From JAMXLG01 sp963818925 (lineage in GTDB: Bacteria > Vulcanimicrobiota > Vulcanimicrobiia > Vulcanimicrobiales > Vulcanimicrobiaceae), in NCBI GenBank assembly GCA_963818925.1, contig CAWFTN010000001.1, forward strand, positions 1,488,001-1,552,000: a stretch of 64,000 bases of DNA, read 5' to 3'. Below the pieces are notes generated by a model. That model saw only the letters and a list, made by a program, of their open reading frames with translations, did not search any database and was not told where the DNA came from. A program made the position numbers and the translations under genes. Within the stretch, counting starts at the first letter, position 1. Every line of letters begins with the position of its first letter. This document shows, piece by piece, positions 17,464-25,153 of this stretch.

Positions 17464-17952
17464 ATGTCCCTCGCATCGCCCCAGCCCGACGCTACGTCAG
17501 TGTATGTAGTGGGTGCGAATTCTGCTGTCCGCAGCGCGATTGCGCGGCTGCTCCAACTCGATCCCGGCATTGTCGTCGTCGGAGCCTCCGACGCACCTGG
17601 CGCGGACCGCCACGCCGACGTCGTCGTCGACGAGTCGTTGCTCCAGCAACTCCAAGACGTGCCCGTCGCGCACTTCATCGCCGCGGTGAAGGCGCTTGCT
17701 TCCGCACCGACCGCGGCAGCACGACACCTGCAACCCGTCCCGAGCGGAGCCGATATGCGCGCGCTCCTCTCGGAACGCGAACTTCAAGTCGTGCGACTCG
17801 TCGCCGAGGGCCTTTCCAACAAGGAAATCAGCCTGCGCTTGCGGCTCTCCGACAAAACCGTGAAAAACCATATCTCGCACATTCTTGCGAAGATGCAACT
17901 GACGGCACGCACGCAGGTCGCCGTTCACGCGCTACGCGGCGGAATCGTTTAG
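17464..17952 (+). CDS. LuxR/NarL-type DNA-binding protein with degenerate receiver
   Basis: A 162-residue protein with a well-placed ribosome site (GGAAAGG, 5 bases before the ATG). The C-terminal roughly 60 residues are a canonical LuxR helix-turn-helix (LSERELQVVRLVAEGLSN, then DKTVKNHISHIL). The N-terminal roughly 90 residues resemble a shortened receiver (VYVVGANSAVRSAIARLL, DPGIVVVGAS) but lack the acidic pocket, a convincing phospho-Asp and the Lys, so phosphorylation control is unlikely. It is transcribed away from the BTAD regulator across the 11-bp repeat array and is probably one of that regulator's targets. Confidence 0.82.
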   Translation: MSLASPQPDATSVYVVGANSAVRSAIARLLQLDPGIVVVGASDAPGADRHADVVVDESLLQQLQDVPVAHFIAAVKALASAPTAAARHLQPVPSGADMRALLSERELQVVRLVAEGLSNKEISLRLRLSDKTVKNHISHILAKMQLTARTQVAVHALRGGIV

Positions 17953-17959
17953 AAGACCG

Positions 17960-18487
17960 CTAGGCTACCGAGCGGCGGGAAGCGCGAGCCGGGGTTTCGC
18001 GTAGAAGACGCGCGCTTCCGGACGCGAAGTCGTAGAGCACTGCGCCGCTGAGCCGCACGCGCGTGTAACGCTCGGCCGCGGCGGCGATGCGCCGGATCAG
18101 CTCGAGCCGGCTTCCACCGGTCGGAATACGACGAAGCACGATCCCGTAGGCATCACCGAAGCGATTGCGCACGATTGCATCGAACGGCGCAGCATGCGCG
18201 GAGGTCGCGACGATGTCGCGGTGACGCAGCGCAGCCAGGCGCGCAGCGAGACGTCCGTCGATGAAGCCGCGCAGTTCGCGAACGATCCGGTCGCGCTCGG
18301 AGAATAAGAGCGCCGGGCGGACGCCGTCAGGCGCCACGCTTTGAACGTCGCGTTCGAAACGCACGAGCGCATCATTGATGAGGCCTCGCGGCGTCATGCG
18401 ACCACGCTGCAGTGCGTCGGCGACGGAGGTGCGCATAGCGCCCTCGGCGAGCTTCGGAAGGCGGGAGACGGCGAGCAAGGGATCCAT
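17960..18487 (-). CDS. hypothetical protein
   Basis: The family is not recognised. It is a 175-residue Arg/Ala-rich soluble protein, mostly helical in the first half (SVADALQRGRMTPRGLINDAL), with some strands later (YGIVLRRIPTGGSRLELIRR). There is no signal peptide, membrane segment or obvious catalytic motif. The ATG at 18487 has AGGCAGG just upstream. It is convergent with the LuxR-type gene (7 bases apart) and divergent from the desaturase. Confidence 0.55.
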   Translation of the reverse strand: MDPLLAVSRLPKLAEGAMRTSVADALQRGRMTPRGLINDALVRFERDVQSVAPDGVRPALLFSERDRIVRELRGFIDGRLAARLAALRHRDIVATSAHAAPFDAIVRNRFGDAYGIVLRRIPTGGSRLELIRRIAAAAERYTRVRLSGAVLYDFASGSARLLRETPARASRRSVA

Positions 18488-18556
18488 ACCTGCCTATAAT
18501 TTAGCGTTCGTAAATGCCAAGGGCATGGCATCGTGGTTCTTGAACTTCGCGCGGAC

Positions 18557-19432
18557 ATGCAACACCGTCCGAATTGGCCCACTGGTATCGGCCTGCTCAT
18601 CATTCATTTAGCCGCAGTCCTTGCGTTCTTTCCGGCGTTCTTCTCCTGGTCCGCAGTTGGTGCCGCGATCGTCGTCACCTGGGTTACCGGCGGATTTGGA
18701 GTAACGCTGTGCTACCACCGCGCGCTGACTCATCGTGCATTACGCATGGTGCGTCCGCTCGAATACGCGACGGCGATTGCGGGGACGCTCGCATTTCAAG
18801 GAAGCCCGATCGACTGGGTTGCGACACATCGCGTGCATCACGCGCATTCCGATCGCCGAGGAGATCCGCACAGCATTCGCCGCGGACTGAGCTGGGCGCA
18901 CTTGACGTGGCTCTTCCGCACGAATGAAAATCTGCCGACGGTCGAACAGCAAAAGCGCGTCACGCCCGATCTTTGGAACGATCCGTTCTATCAAGCGTTG
19001 CGCTATCTTCACGTGCCGTTGCAGATCGCGCTTGCGGGCCTGTTGTTTTTGCTCGGCGGATGGTCGTGGGTCGTCTGGGGCATCTTCGCGCGCTTGGTGT
19101 TCACCTATCACGCGACATGGCTCGTGAACAGCGCTGCGCACTTCGCCGGCTATCGCACGTATCGCACCGCCGATCGTTCCGTCAATTCGTGGTGGGTTGC
19201 GCTCATCTCGTGGGGCGAAGGCTGGCATAACAACCATCACGCGTTTCCGTTCTCGGCGCGTCATGGATTGAAGTGGTTCGAGATCGACTGCACCTGGTGG
19301 ACGATCAAACTGATGCGAGCACTGCATCTCGTCGACAAAGTGCGCGTACCGAGTCTCGAGATGCGCGAACGCCTGTCGACTGCAGAGAAAGAAATTCAGC
19401 GCCGCTACTTCCGCCGGTGGCGGACAGATTAG
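18557..19432 (+). CDS. acyl-CoA/acyl-lipid desaturase
   Basis: An integral-membrane di-iron desaturase with the three conserved histidine boxes: HRALTH, HRVHHAH and HNNHH. Several hydrophobic segments (for example LLIIHLAAVLAFFPAFF and LAGLLFLLGGWSWVVWG) fit the four-helix membrane topology. It would introduce a cis double bond into a saturated acyl chain, usually at delta-9, adjusting membrane fluidity. I prefer the ATG at 18557 (MQHRPNW) because relatives begin just before the first membrane helix; a GTG at 18533 would add 8 residues. TATAAT at 18495-18500 may be its -10 element. Confidence 0.92.
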   Translation: MQHRPNWPTGIGLLIIHLAAVLAFFPAFFSWSAVGAAIVVTWVTGGFGVTLCYHRALTHRALRMVRPLEYATAIAGTLAFQGSPIDWVATHRVHHAHSDRRGDPHSIRRGLSWAHLTWLFRTNENLPTVEQQKRVTPDLWNDPFYQALRYLHVPLQIALAGLLFLLGGWSWVVWGIFARLVFTYHATWLVNSAAHFAGYRTYRTADRSVNSWWVALISWGEGWHNNHHAFPFSARHGLKWFEIDCTWWTIKLMRALHLVDKVRVPSLEMRERLSTAEKEIQRRYFRRWRTD

Positions 19433-19551
19433 CCCGCTAATCTGGTAAGCGTAGCTCGGGCGCACAGCGGCCGGGATCAAGCCCGCCGAACGCGGAGCGG
19501 CGGCCCGTACGGCGGCATGTAACTTTTTTCTCCACTACTTTCGTGGATATT

Positions 19552-19601
19552 GTCTTGTCTCCACACTCTCCGTAGAGTACAATGGGGCTAGGAGACAAGA
19601 C
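19552..19601 (+). promoter_or_regulatory. toxin-antitoxin promoter within an 11-bp inverted repeat
   Basis: TTGTCT (19555-19560), a 17-bp spacer and TACAAT (19578-19583) form a near-consensus sigma-70 promoter. A perfect inverted repeat, GTCTTGTCTCC (19552-19562) and GGAGACAAGAC (19591-19601), brackets it; one arm covers the -35 and the other contains the GGAG ribosome site. This suits autorepression by the antitoxin or the toxin-antitoxin complex. Confidence 0.78.
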
Positions 19602-19602
19602 G

Positions 19603-20037
19603 ATGGCCGTTGCCCGCACGAAGAAAAGCGCCCGCCGCCGCCCGGCGCAGACCGCATGGAACGTTCGCTCGGACCGTGTCATCGAGCTCAAGCCTAACGC
19701 CGACGAGGCCTTTCCGGTCGTGCCGAAACTCGATCGCGTCGTTAACGCCCTCGGTCTCTCTGCGGCGGCCGATATCCTGGACGTCGACAAGTCGCAACTC
19801 AATCGCTGCATCAAGGGCCAGGAGCGCGTGAGCCCGGCGCTCGCGCGCAGGATCAGCGACGTCGAATATGTCATCGATCGCGCGCTGCACGTCATGAATC
19901 CCGAAGATGTCGGACCGTGGCTTGCGTCGCCCGAGCCGCTGCTCGGCAACAGCATTCCGATCAACGTGTTGACGATCTCCGGTCCCGCTCGCGTTATCGG
20001 CGCAATCGATGCGATTGCCGCCGGCGCATTCGCGTGA
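19603..20037 (+). CDS. Xre/MbcA/ParS-family antitoxin
   Basis: A 144-residue antitoxin-type protein. A basic N-terminus precedes a helix-turn-helix-like region (ALGLSAAADILDVDKSQLNR) and a C-terminal segment (WLASPEPLLGNSIPINVL) typical of the MbcA/ParS/Xre toxin-binding domain. I choose the ATG at 19603, 8 bases after GGAG; the earlier ATG at 19582 lies inside the -10 element. Its stop overlaps the toxin start (GTGA), the usual order of RES-Xre modules. It is expected to neutralise the toxin and repress its own promoter. Confidence 0.85.
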   Translation: MAVARTKKSARRRPAQTAWNVRSDRVIELKPNADEAFPVVPKLDRVVNALGLSAAADILDVDKSQLNRCIKGQERVSPALARRISDVEYVIDRALHVMNPEDVGPWLASPEPLLGNSIPINVLTISGPARVIGAIDAIAAGAFA

Positions 20038-20591
20038 GGCTCTATCGCGTTCTTCTTCACGATCCGAACGCCGCAGCCGATGAACCGGGCGGCGTTCTTT
20101 ACGTGCCGCCGCAACAGGGTGGTGGCCGCATCGACAATCCACTGCACTACGGCGTGCTCTACGTCGGCGATTCTTCCGCGGGCGTTTGCGCTGAAGTCTT
20201 CTATCGCGGCGCACACCGGCTGAAGTGGAGCGCGGAGATGCTTGCGTTACGGCGTTACCCGCATCTCGTACGCTCGCTCGCGTGGTATGACGTTGCCGAC
20301 GACGTGCCGATCGCCGATTTGGATGATCCGCACCGCTTAATTGAATTCGATCTCCGGCCGTCGAACGTGATCACACGCGATTATTCGCAGTCGCAAGCGT
20401 GGGCGTTAGGGATATACGAACGAGACGAATTCGCGGGGATTGCATGGTGGTCGTTCAACGACGCACGTTGGAAAAGCGCCGGCTTATGGGATCTGCGATT
20501 CATTAGCGACACCGGCATCGAGCCGCTCTCGATCGATCACCCTGCGCTCGCCGAAGCGGCCGGCGTCCTGGACATCAAACTGGAGCGATGA
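20034..20591 (+). CDS. RES-domain toxin (NAD+-targeting)
   Basis: The GTG at 20034 overlaps the antitoxin stop by 4 bases; the product is 185 residues. It begins RLYRV and contains GGRIDNPLHYGVLYVGD, CAEVFYR (Glu54) and YSQSQAWALGIY (Ser118/Ser120), matching the conserved Arg, Glu and Ser that name the RES family. Characterised relatives (MbcT, ParT/Res) deplete NAD+ by phosphorolysis or hydrolysis, or ADP-ribosylate a target. The family signature is complete, so it is probably active. It is followed after 3 bases by mutM, an unusual neighbour for a toxin. Confidence 0.86.
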   Translation: MRLYRVLLHDPNAAADEPGGVLYVPPQQGGGRIDNPLHYGVLYVGDSSAGVCAEVFYRGAHRLKWSAEMLALRRYPHLVRSLAWYDVADDVPIADLDDPHRLIEFDLRPSNVITRDYSQSQAWALGIYERDEFAGIAWWSFNDARWKSAGLWDLRFISDTGIEPLSIDHPALAEAAGVLDIKLER

Positions 20592-20594
20592 TCG

Positions 20595-21515
20595 ATGCCG
20601 GAGCTTCCCGACGTCACGGCATATATCAGCGCACTCGAACGGCACATAGGCGGAGCCAGGCTCGAGCGCGTTCGCATCGGAAGTCCATTCTTGTTGCGAA
20701 CGGCCGACCCGCCGATCTCGACACTCGACGGACACGTCGTCCGTCAACTTCGGCGCGTCGGGAAACGGATCGCGATCGGATTCGACGACGATCTGTGGCT
20801 CGTACTTCATTTGATGATTGCCGGACGATTGCATTGGCGGGAACGCGGTGCGCCGCTCGGCGGACGCAATACGCTCGCCGCATTCGACTTCCCGAACGGA
20901 TCGCTCGTTCTGACCGAAGCCGGCTCGAAGCACCGCGCCGCGTTGTACGTCTTCAAAGGCGAGGATGCATTGCGCTCGATCGATCCGGGCGGAATCGACG
21001 TCTTTGCGTCGGACGTTGAAACGTTTCGTCGCACACTATCCCGCGAAAACCATACGCTCAAACGAACGCTCACCGATCCGCGCGTGATCGACGGCATCGG
21101 TAATGCATATTCCGACGAGATTCTTCACGACGCGCAGCTCTCGCCTATTGCGATGACGCAGAAACTGACCGACGACGAATGGCAACGACTCTACGCTTCG
21201 ACGCGACGTGTCCTTGCGATGTGGATCGATCGTCTCGTCTCCGAAGCCGCGGACGGCTTCCCGGAAAAGGTCACGGCATTTCGCAAAGACATGGCCGTGC
21301 ACGGCCGCTACGGCAAACCGTGTCCGCGATGCGGCGATCCGGTCCAACGCATTCGGTACGCCGACAACGAAACGAACTATTGCGCGCGCTGCCAAACCGG
21401 CGGAAAGCTCCTCGCCGACCGCGCGTTGTCGCGACTACTGGGCGCCGACTGGCCAAAAACGCTGGAGGAACTCGAACAATTGCGTTCGCTACCTACACAG
21501 ACTGGGAAGAGATGA
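20595..21515 (+). CDS. mutM: formamidopyrimidine-DNA glycosylase family (Fpg/Nei)
   Basis: A 306-residue enzyme starting MPELPDVTAY: after Met removal, Pro is the catalytic N-terminal nucleophile and Glu the next catalytic residue. The H2TH region includes RVIDGIGNAYSDEIL, and a C-terminal zinc finger has two Cys pairs (PCPRCGD and CARC). It removes oxidised bases such as 8-oxoguanine and cleaves the abasic site in base excision repair. PELPDV (rather than PELPEV) and the spacing leave open an endonuclease VIII-like subtype. It overlaps the helicase gene by 4 bases (ATGA) and follows the toxin gene by 3 bases. Confidence 0.9.
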   Translation: MPELPDVTAYISALERHIGGARLERVRIGSPFLLRTADPPISTLDGHVVRQLRRVGKRIAIGFDDDLWLVLHLMIAGRLHWRERGAPLGGRNTLAAFDFPNGSLVLTEAGSKHRAALYVFKGEDALRSIDPGGIDVFASDVETFRRTLSRENHTLKRTLTDPRVIDGIGNAYSDEILHDAQLSPIAMTQKLTDDEWQRLYASTRRVLAMWIDRLVSEAADGFPEKVTAFRKDMAVHGRYGKPCPRCGDPVQRIRYADNETNYCARCQTGGKLLADRALSRLLGADWPKTLEELEQLRSLPTQTGKR

Positions 21516-23158
21516 ACGACATGAATGAAAACGCGTTTGCCGAGCTTGGACTACAACCGCTCATTGCCTCGGCTACGACGGCGTTAGGGTACGAGGAGCC
21601 GACGGCGATACAACGCGAGGCGATTCCTCACTTACTTGCCGGCCACGACGTCCTCGGTCAAGCGGCTACCGGTACGGGAAAGACGGCGGCGTTTGCGCTT
21701 CCGCTTCTTCAGCGCATCAGTGAACCGGCAGCTACCGATCGCAAACGCGTTCGCGCACTCATTCTGGTTCCAACCCGCGAGCTCGCGATGCAAGTTGCCG
21801 AAGCCGTGCACAAATACGGGCGGCTTCTACATGTCGGCGTGCTTCCGATCTACGGCGGACAGTCGATTTCGGTGCAGTTGCGCGCGCTACGACGCGGCGT
21901 CGACGTCATCGTCGCGACGCCGGGGCGCGCACTCGACCACATTCGCCGCGGAACGCTTACGCTCGATTCCGTCGAATATCTCGTTCTCGACGAAGCTGAC
22001 GAGATGCTCGATATGGGATTCGCCGAGGATCTCGAAGCGATTGCGGCCGCGCTTCCTCGCGAACGGCAAACTGCGCTCTTTTCTGCAACGCTTGCGCAGC
22101 GCGTAAAGGCGATCTCAAAACGCTACCTTCGCGAACCGGTCAACGTGCATATCGCACCGGAGCCGACGGCAGCCGGCAGCAAGGCGCGCGTTCGCGAGGT
22201 GGCCTACGTCGTGCAGCGACCGTATAAATCTGCCGCCCTCGCGCGCCTGCTCGACATGGAGAACGCCACATCAGCCATCGTCTTCTGTCGAACGCGCACC
22301 GAGGTCGATGAGCTGACGGAAACGCTGGGCTCGCGCGGATATCAAGCCGAAGCGTTACACGGCGGTCTCTCGCAAGAACAGCGCGACCGCGTTCTGCGGC
22401 GCTTTCGCGACGGCACATCGGATATTCTCGTCGCGACCGACGTTGCGGCACGCGGACTCGATATCGAACACGTTTCGCACGTCTTCAATTATGACGTGCC
22501 GTCGTCGATCGACGCATACGTGCATCGCACCGGGAGAACAGGGCGCGCGGGACGTGAAGGCGTCGCGATTACGCTCGCCGAGCCGCGCGAACATCGCTTA
22601 CTGCGCAACATCGAGCAACAGACGAAGCGAAAAATTCGCCTCGAAACGGTCCCCACCGTCACCGATCTTCGTGAACGAAGGCTCGCGCTGGTACGCACGG
22701 CGGTCGAAGACGCAATCGGCGACGCCGAGCTCGATTCATATCGTACGCTCGTCGAGCATCTCTCCGCCGACCATGACATCATCGATGTCGCCGCCGCGGC
22801 GATCAAACTCGCGGATCGCCGGCGCGACGGCGAAACGGAAGACGTCGAGATTCCATCTACACCGGCTGAGAAACCAAAGAGCCCGCGTCGCGAGGCGCGA
22901 ACGGCCGGCGCGTCGGCGGACGTGGCAAAAATCTACATCGGCATCGGCCGCAGCGCCGGCATCAAACCCGCAGACATCGTCGGTGCGATCGCAAACGAGG
23001 CGGGCATTAGTTCGCAAAAGATCGGCGCGATTGACATTGCCGACCGCTTCTCGCTGATCGAAGTTCCAAGCGACGAAATCAACGCGATCGTCAAGCGGCT
23101 TCGCAATACGACGATTCGCGGCAAAAAAATCGGAGCGCGGCGCGACCGGCGCGGTTAG
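21512..23158 (+). CDS. DEAD-box ATP-dependent RNA helicase (CsdA/DeaD type)
   Basis: The start at 21512 overlaps the mutM stop (ATGA); a second ATG follows at 21521. The 548-residue protein carries a Q motif region (YEEPTAIQREAIP), motif I ATGTGKT, PTRELA, TPGR, DEAD, SAT, the helicase C domain with RGLDIEHV and HRTGRTGRAG. A C-terminal RNA-binding fold (VAKIYIGIGRSAGIKPADIVGAI) resembles the DbpA/CsdA domain. Such helicases remodel RNA in ribosome assembly and cold adaptation. The coupling to mutM suggests a stress-repair transcript. Confidence 0.93.
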   Translation: MNDMNENAFAELGLQPLIASATTALGYEEPTAIQREAIPHLLAGHDVLGQAATGTGKTAAFALPLLQRISEPAATDRKRVRALILVPTRELAMQVAEAVHKYGRLLHVGVLPIYGGQSISVQLRALRRGVDVIVATPGRALDHIRRGTLTLDSVEYLVLDEADEMLDMGFAEDLEAIAAALPRERQTALFSATLAQRVKAISKRYLREPVNVHIAPEPTAAGSKARVREVAYVVQRPYKSAALARLLDMENATSAIVFCRTRTEVDELTETLGSRGYQAEALHGGLSQEQRDRVLRRFRDGTSDILVATDVAARGLDIEHVSHVFNYDVPSSIDAYVHRTGRTGRAGREGVAITLAEPREHRLLRNIEQQTKRKIRLETVPTVTDLRERRLALVRTAVEDAIGDAELDSYRTLVEHLSADHDIIDVAAAAIKLADRRRDGETEDVEIPSTPAEKPKSPRREARTAGASADVAKIYIGIGRSAGIKPADIVGAIANEAGISSQKIGAIDIADRFSLIEVPSDEINAIVKRLRNTTIRGKKIGARRDRRG

Positions 23159-23173
23159 CGATAACGGCTACGC

Positions 23174-23374
23174 GCGCTCACGCGCATCCACTGGTCCGAA
23201 ATGAGCAACCTATTTCGTCGCCGTCTCTCTTCATCACTGAAACGCGTCGAGCGCCGCAGATGCCGACAAATGCGGAACGATGCGATAATCCGCGCCGAAC
23301 CGCCGCGTAAGCGCATCGAGCATTGCAGCCAGCGCCCGGCTCATCGTCGACACGACTGCTGGTCTCTCGCTCAT
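23174..23374 (-). pseudogene. remnant of a receiver-domain gene (N-terminal fragment, frameshifted)
   Basis: A strong ribosome site (GGAGG, 7 bases upstream) precedes the ATG at 23374. The first 46 codons read RRFGADYRIVPHLSASAALDAF before two stop codons near 23236. In the next frame the reading continues DEERRRRNRLLISDQWMRVS. Together these resemble the start of the receiver domain that precedes thioredoxin-reductase-like domains (pattern: DDD near the start, then RRYGADYRV and ALILADQWMPG). Here the acidic pocket is missing and the rest of the gene is gone. It is most likely a decaying fragment; expression of the 46-residue product remains possible because the ribosome site is intact. The remaining bases up to 23520 show nothing recognisable. 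Confidence 0.5.
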
Positions 23375-23537
23375 CGTGGTGCCTCCTTATGCGAGGCCAC
23401 TATTACGCTGAGCTGTTACCTTCCGCGCGACTCGAAGGAAAGAGCGCATTATCGACAGCCGACCGAGCGCCTTTTAGGCCGTAGTGTCAAAACTTCGTTC
23501 TGAAACAGCCAAGGAATTGTAAACTTGGGGAGGAATG

Positions 23538-23615
23538 ATGGCCGCACGGGGGAGCCACTCGGTTGGTAATACAGCCCGCGTGGCCGCCAGAACCTTTGCA
23601 AAACTGACCATCTAG
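23538..23615 (+). CDS. micro-ORF 1, 25 aa, basic
   Basis: GGGGAGG at 23527-23533 precedes tandem ATGs at 23535 and 23538. The product starts MAARGSHSVGNTARVAA and ends AKLTI. It is basic and amphipathic, with no signal-like core. Its stop codon is embedded in the ribosome site of the next micro-ORF, so translation of the two may be coupled. It could instead be a regulatory leader peptide. The bases from about 23539 to 23591 can also fold back (GGCC with GGCC, CACG with CGTG), so a structured RNA leader is an alternative reading. Confidence 0.35.
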   Translation: MAARGSHSVGNTARVAARTFAKLTI

Positions 23616-23624
23616 GAGACGGCC

Positions 23625-23699
23625 ATGCTTACACTCGTTGCTCTTCTGACGATCATCGTAGCGGCTTCCAACTGCGGCTCGGCGGGCGGAGGCAAGTAG
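23625..23699 (+). CDS. putative secreted signalling micro-peptide, 24 aa
   Basis: An AGGAG ribosome site lies 6 bases before the ATG, a very good match. The product has a hydrophobic core (MLTLVALLTIIVAA) and a polar tail SNCGSAGGGK; a signal-peptidase-like VAA site would release this 10-residue tail. It lies upstream of a TPR-like protein gene and an EAL gene on the same strand. Layout and size recall Phr-type and other pheromone precursors read by TPR receptors, and match the peptide at 7713-7802. A lipoprotein is unlikely because Asn, not Gly or Ala, precedes the Cys. Confidence 0.5.
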   Translation: MLTLVALLTIIVAASNCGSAGGGK

Positions 23700-23760
23700 G
23701 GGCGCGCCTAGCCCCTCAAGACTAGCTGACGGTCTGCCGATACCCGGAAGGCGAGCATTA

Positions 23761-23774
23761 GACAAGTGCTTGTC
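23761..23774. repeat. 6-bp inverted repeat before the TPR gene
   Basis: GACAAG, two bases, CTTGTC. It lies just upstream of the TPR-protein start and after a weak GGGGC/GCCCC hairpin at 23699-23715. It may be an operator or a small RNA hairpin; no T tract follows. Confidence 0.4.
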
Positions 23775-23800
23775 AAGTTTTGCTATTCGGGGAGGCCGCT

Positions 23801-25153
23801 CTGCTACCAGAACGCGTCATCAACCTAGTCCCGAAGCAACAGCCGTTTGCTGCGGCGGTAGAGTATTTTGCGTCCGCACGTAACGCGGATTGCATTACTG
23901 CGCTTCATTTTCACACGGGTTTCGAGGCCGACGTCTTACGCACGCGCGCCCTCGTACGTTTGCGCCGCTTGGGCGAAGCCGAAGGTACGCTTCGTCGAGC
24001 GGCCGAGAGTGCGCGGAACGAGCTCGATCGCGCCGTTTGCTGCACGCTGCTGGGCGCCATTCTAGACCGGCAAGGTGACGAGGAAGGCGCCGACTCCGAG
24101 TGGGCTTCGGCGCGGAAGTATCTGTGCGGCGTGGCCGCGCCTGCGGTTCGCGCTGAACTCAACTACTACGTCGCTCTCTCCGCGTGGCGGAGCAAAGACA
24201 TTCAGGAAGCGCGTCGGATCGCGCGTGACTCTCTTATTGAAGTAGAGAACGCGCAATGCGGCAGTCCCAGCCCATATCCCGCAGCCGTACCCATTGCGTT
24301 TACGTATGAGCTTCTTTCACTCATCGAAGCGATGAACGAGCGGCATGAAGCGCAGGTCGCATACCTGCGGCAAGGGTTTTCTGCCCTCTCATCGGGCGCG
24401 CAAGCGCACGTCTGGCCCGAAGCATCCTTACTCAACAATCTTGCCTCGGTTATCACCGAAGTCCGCATGCCCGACGCGACGCAGTTCGTTCGTGAACGCG
24501 CATCCGCATTGCCGTGGACCGGTGAAATGCCGGGCTGGGCGTATAACGTCTATCGCGCGTTGGGATGGACCGAAGCGCTCGAAGGAAACGAAATTGCCGC
24601 GTTCCGGGAATTGCGCAATGCCGAAGCGCACGCACCGACGTTGCCGCGGCGAATCGAAGCGATTTTGGATCGCTCGTTTCTCTTCGGTGCGATCGGTGAA
24701 GTCTTATCCGCGCGCGAACGTTTCGATGAAGCACAACAACTGTGCAAGCTCGTCGACTGGAACGCGACGCAAGGCGAGGACCGCTATGCGTTAGTGTGGG
24801 GCGCCGAGCTTGCGGCGTCGTTCAATCCGCACCGCGCGCAGGCGATGATCGCGCACTACAATTCCATCCGTAGACCGATGGACCCAATGCACGCTGCAAG
24901 CGGAATGCTTCGACGCTGGCAAGCGTACGAACACGATGCGTTTGGTACGGTCGCCGCAGCAAACGGCGATCTTAAAGTGGGTCTTCAACACTTGACGGAC
25001 GCCTTGAGTATCTGGGATCAGCTCGGCTTCAAGTGGCGGGCAGCAAAGACTGCACGAGCTATTGCATCGTTCACGAAGGCTGAATCCGATGACGCGGACG
25101 CAGCCAGACGCGCGGCATCGTATCACCGCAGCTGGCTAGGTAGATCAGCATGA
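23801..25153 (+). CDS. TPR-like helical-repeat protein, candidate peptide receptor
   Basis: The protein is about 450 residues and made of paired helices with the spacing of tetratricopeptide repeats (ALVRLRRLGEAEGTLRRAAE, ALSAWRSKDIQEARRIARDS, LQHLTDALSIWDQLGFKWRA). It resembles the repeat half of the MalT/LuxR regulator but has no ATPase and no DNA-binding domain. The start is uncertain. A rare CTG at 23801 has GGGGAGG 5 bases upstream; a TTG at 23780 is possible but poorly placed. The gene overlaps the EAL start by 4 bases (ATGA), so the two proteins are made together and probably interact. With the peptide gene upstream, a receptor role like that of Rap/NprR-type TPR proteins is a reasonable inference. 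Confidence 0.72.
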   Translation: MLPERVINLVPKQQPFAAAVEYFASARNADCITALHFHTGFEADVLRTRALVRLRRLGEAEGTLRRAAESARNELDRAVCCTLLGAILDRQGDEEGADSEWASARKYLCGVAAPAVRAELNYYVALSAWRSKDIQEARRIARDSLIEVENAQCGSPSPYPAAVPIAFTYELLSLIEAMNERHEAQVAYLRQGFSALSSGAQAHVWPEASLLNNLASVITEVRMPDATQFVRERASALPWTGEMPGWAYNVYRALGWTEALEGNEIAAFRELRNAEAHAPTLPRRIEAILDRSFLFGAIGEVLSARERFDEAQQLCKLVDWNATQGEDRYALVWGAELAASFNPHRAQAMIAHYNSIRRPMDPMHAASGMLRRWQAYEHDAFGTVAAANGDLKVGLQHLTDALSIWDQLGFKWRAAKTARAIASFTKAESDDADAARRAASYHRSWLGRSA

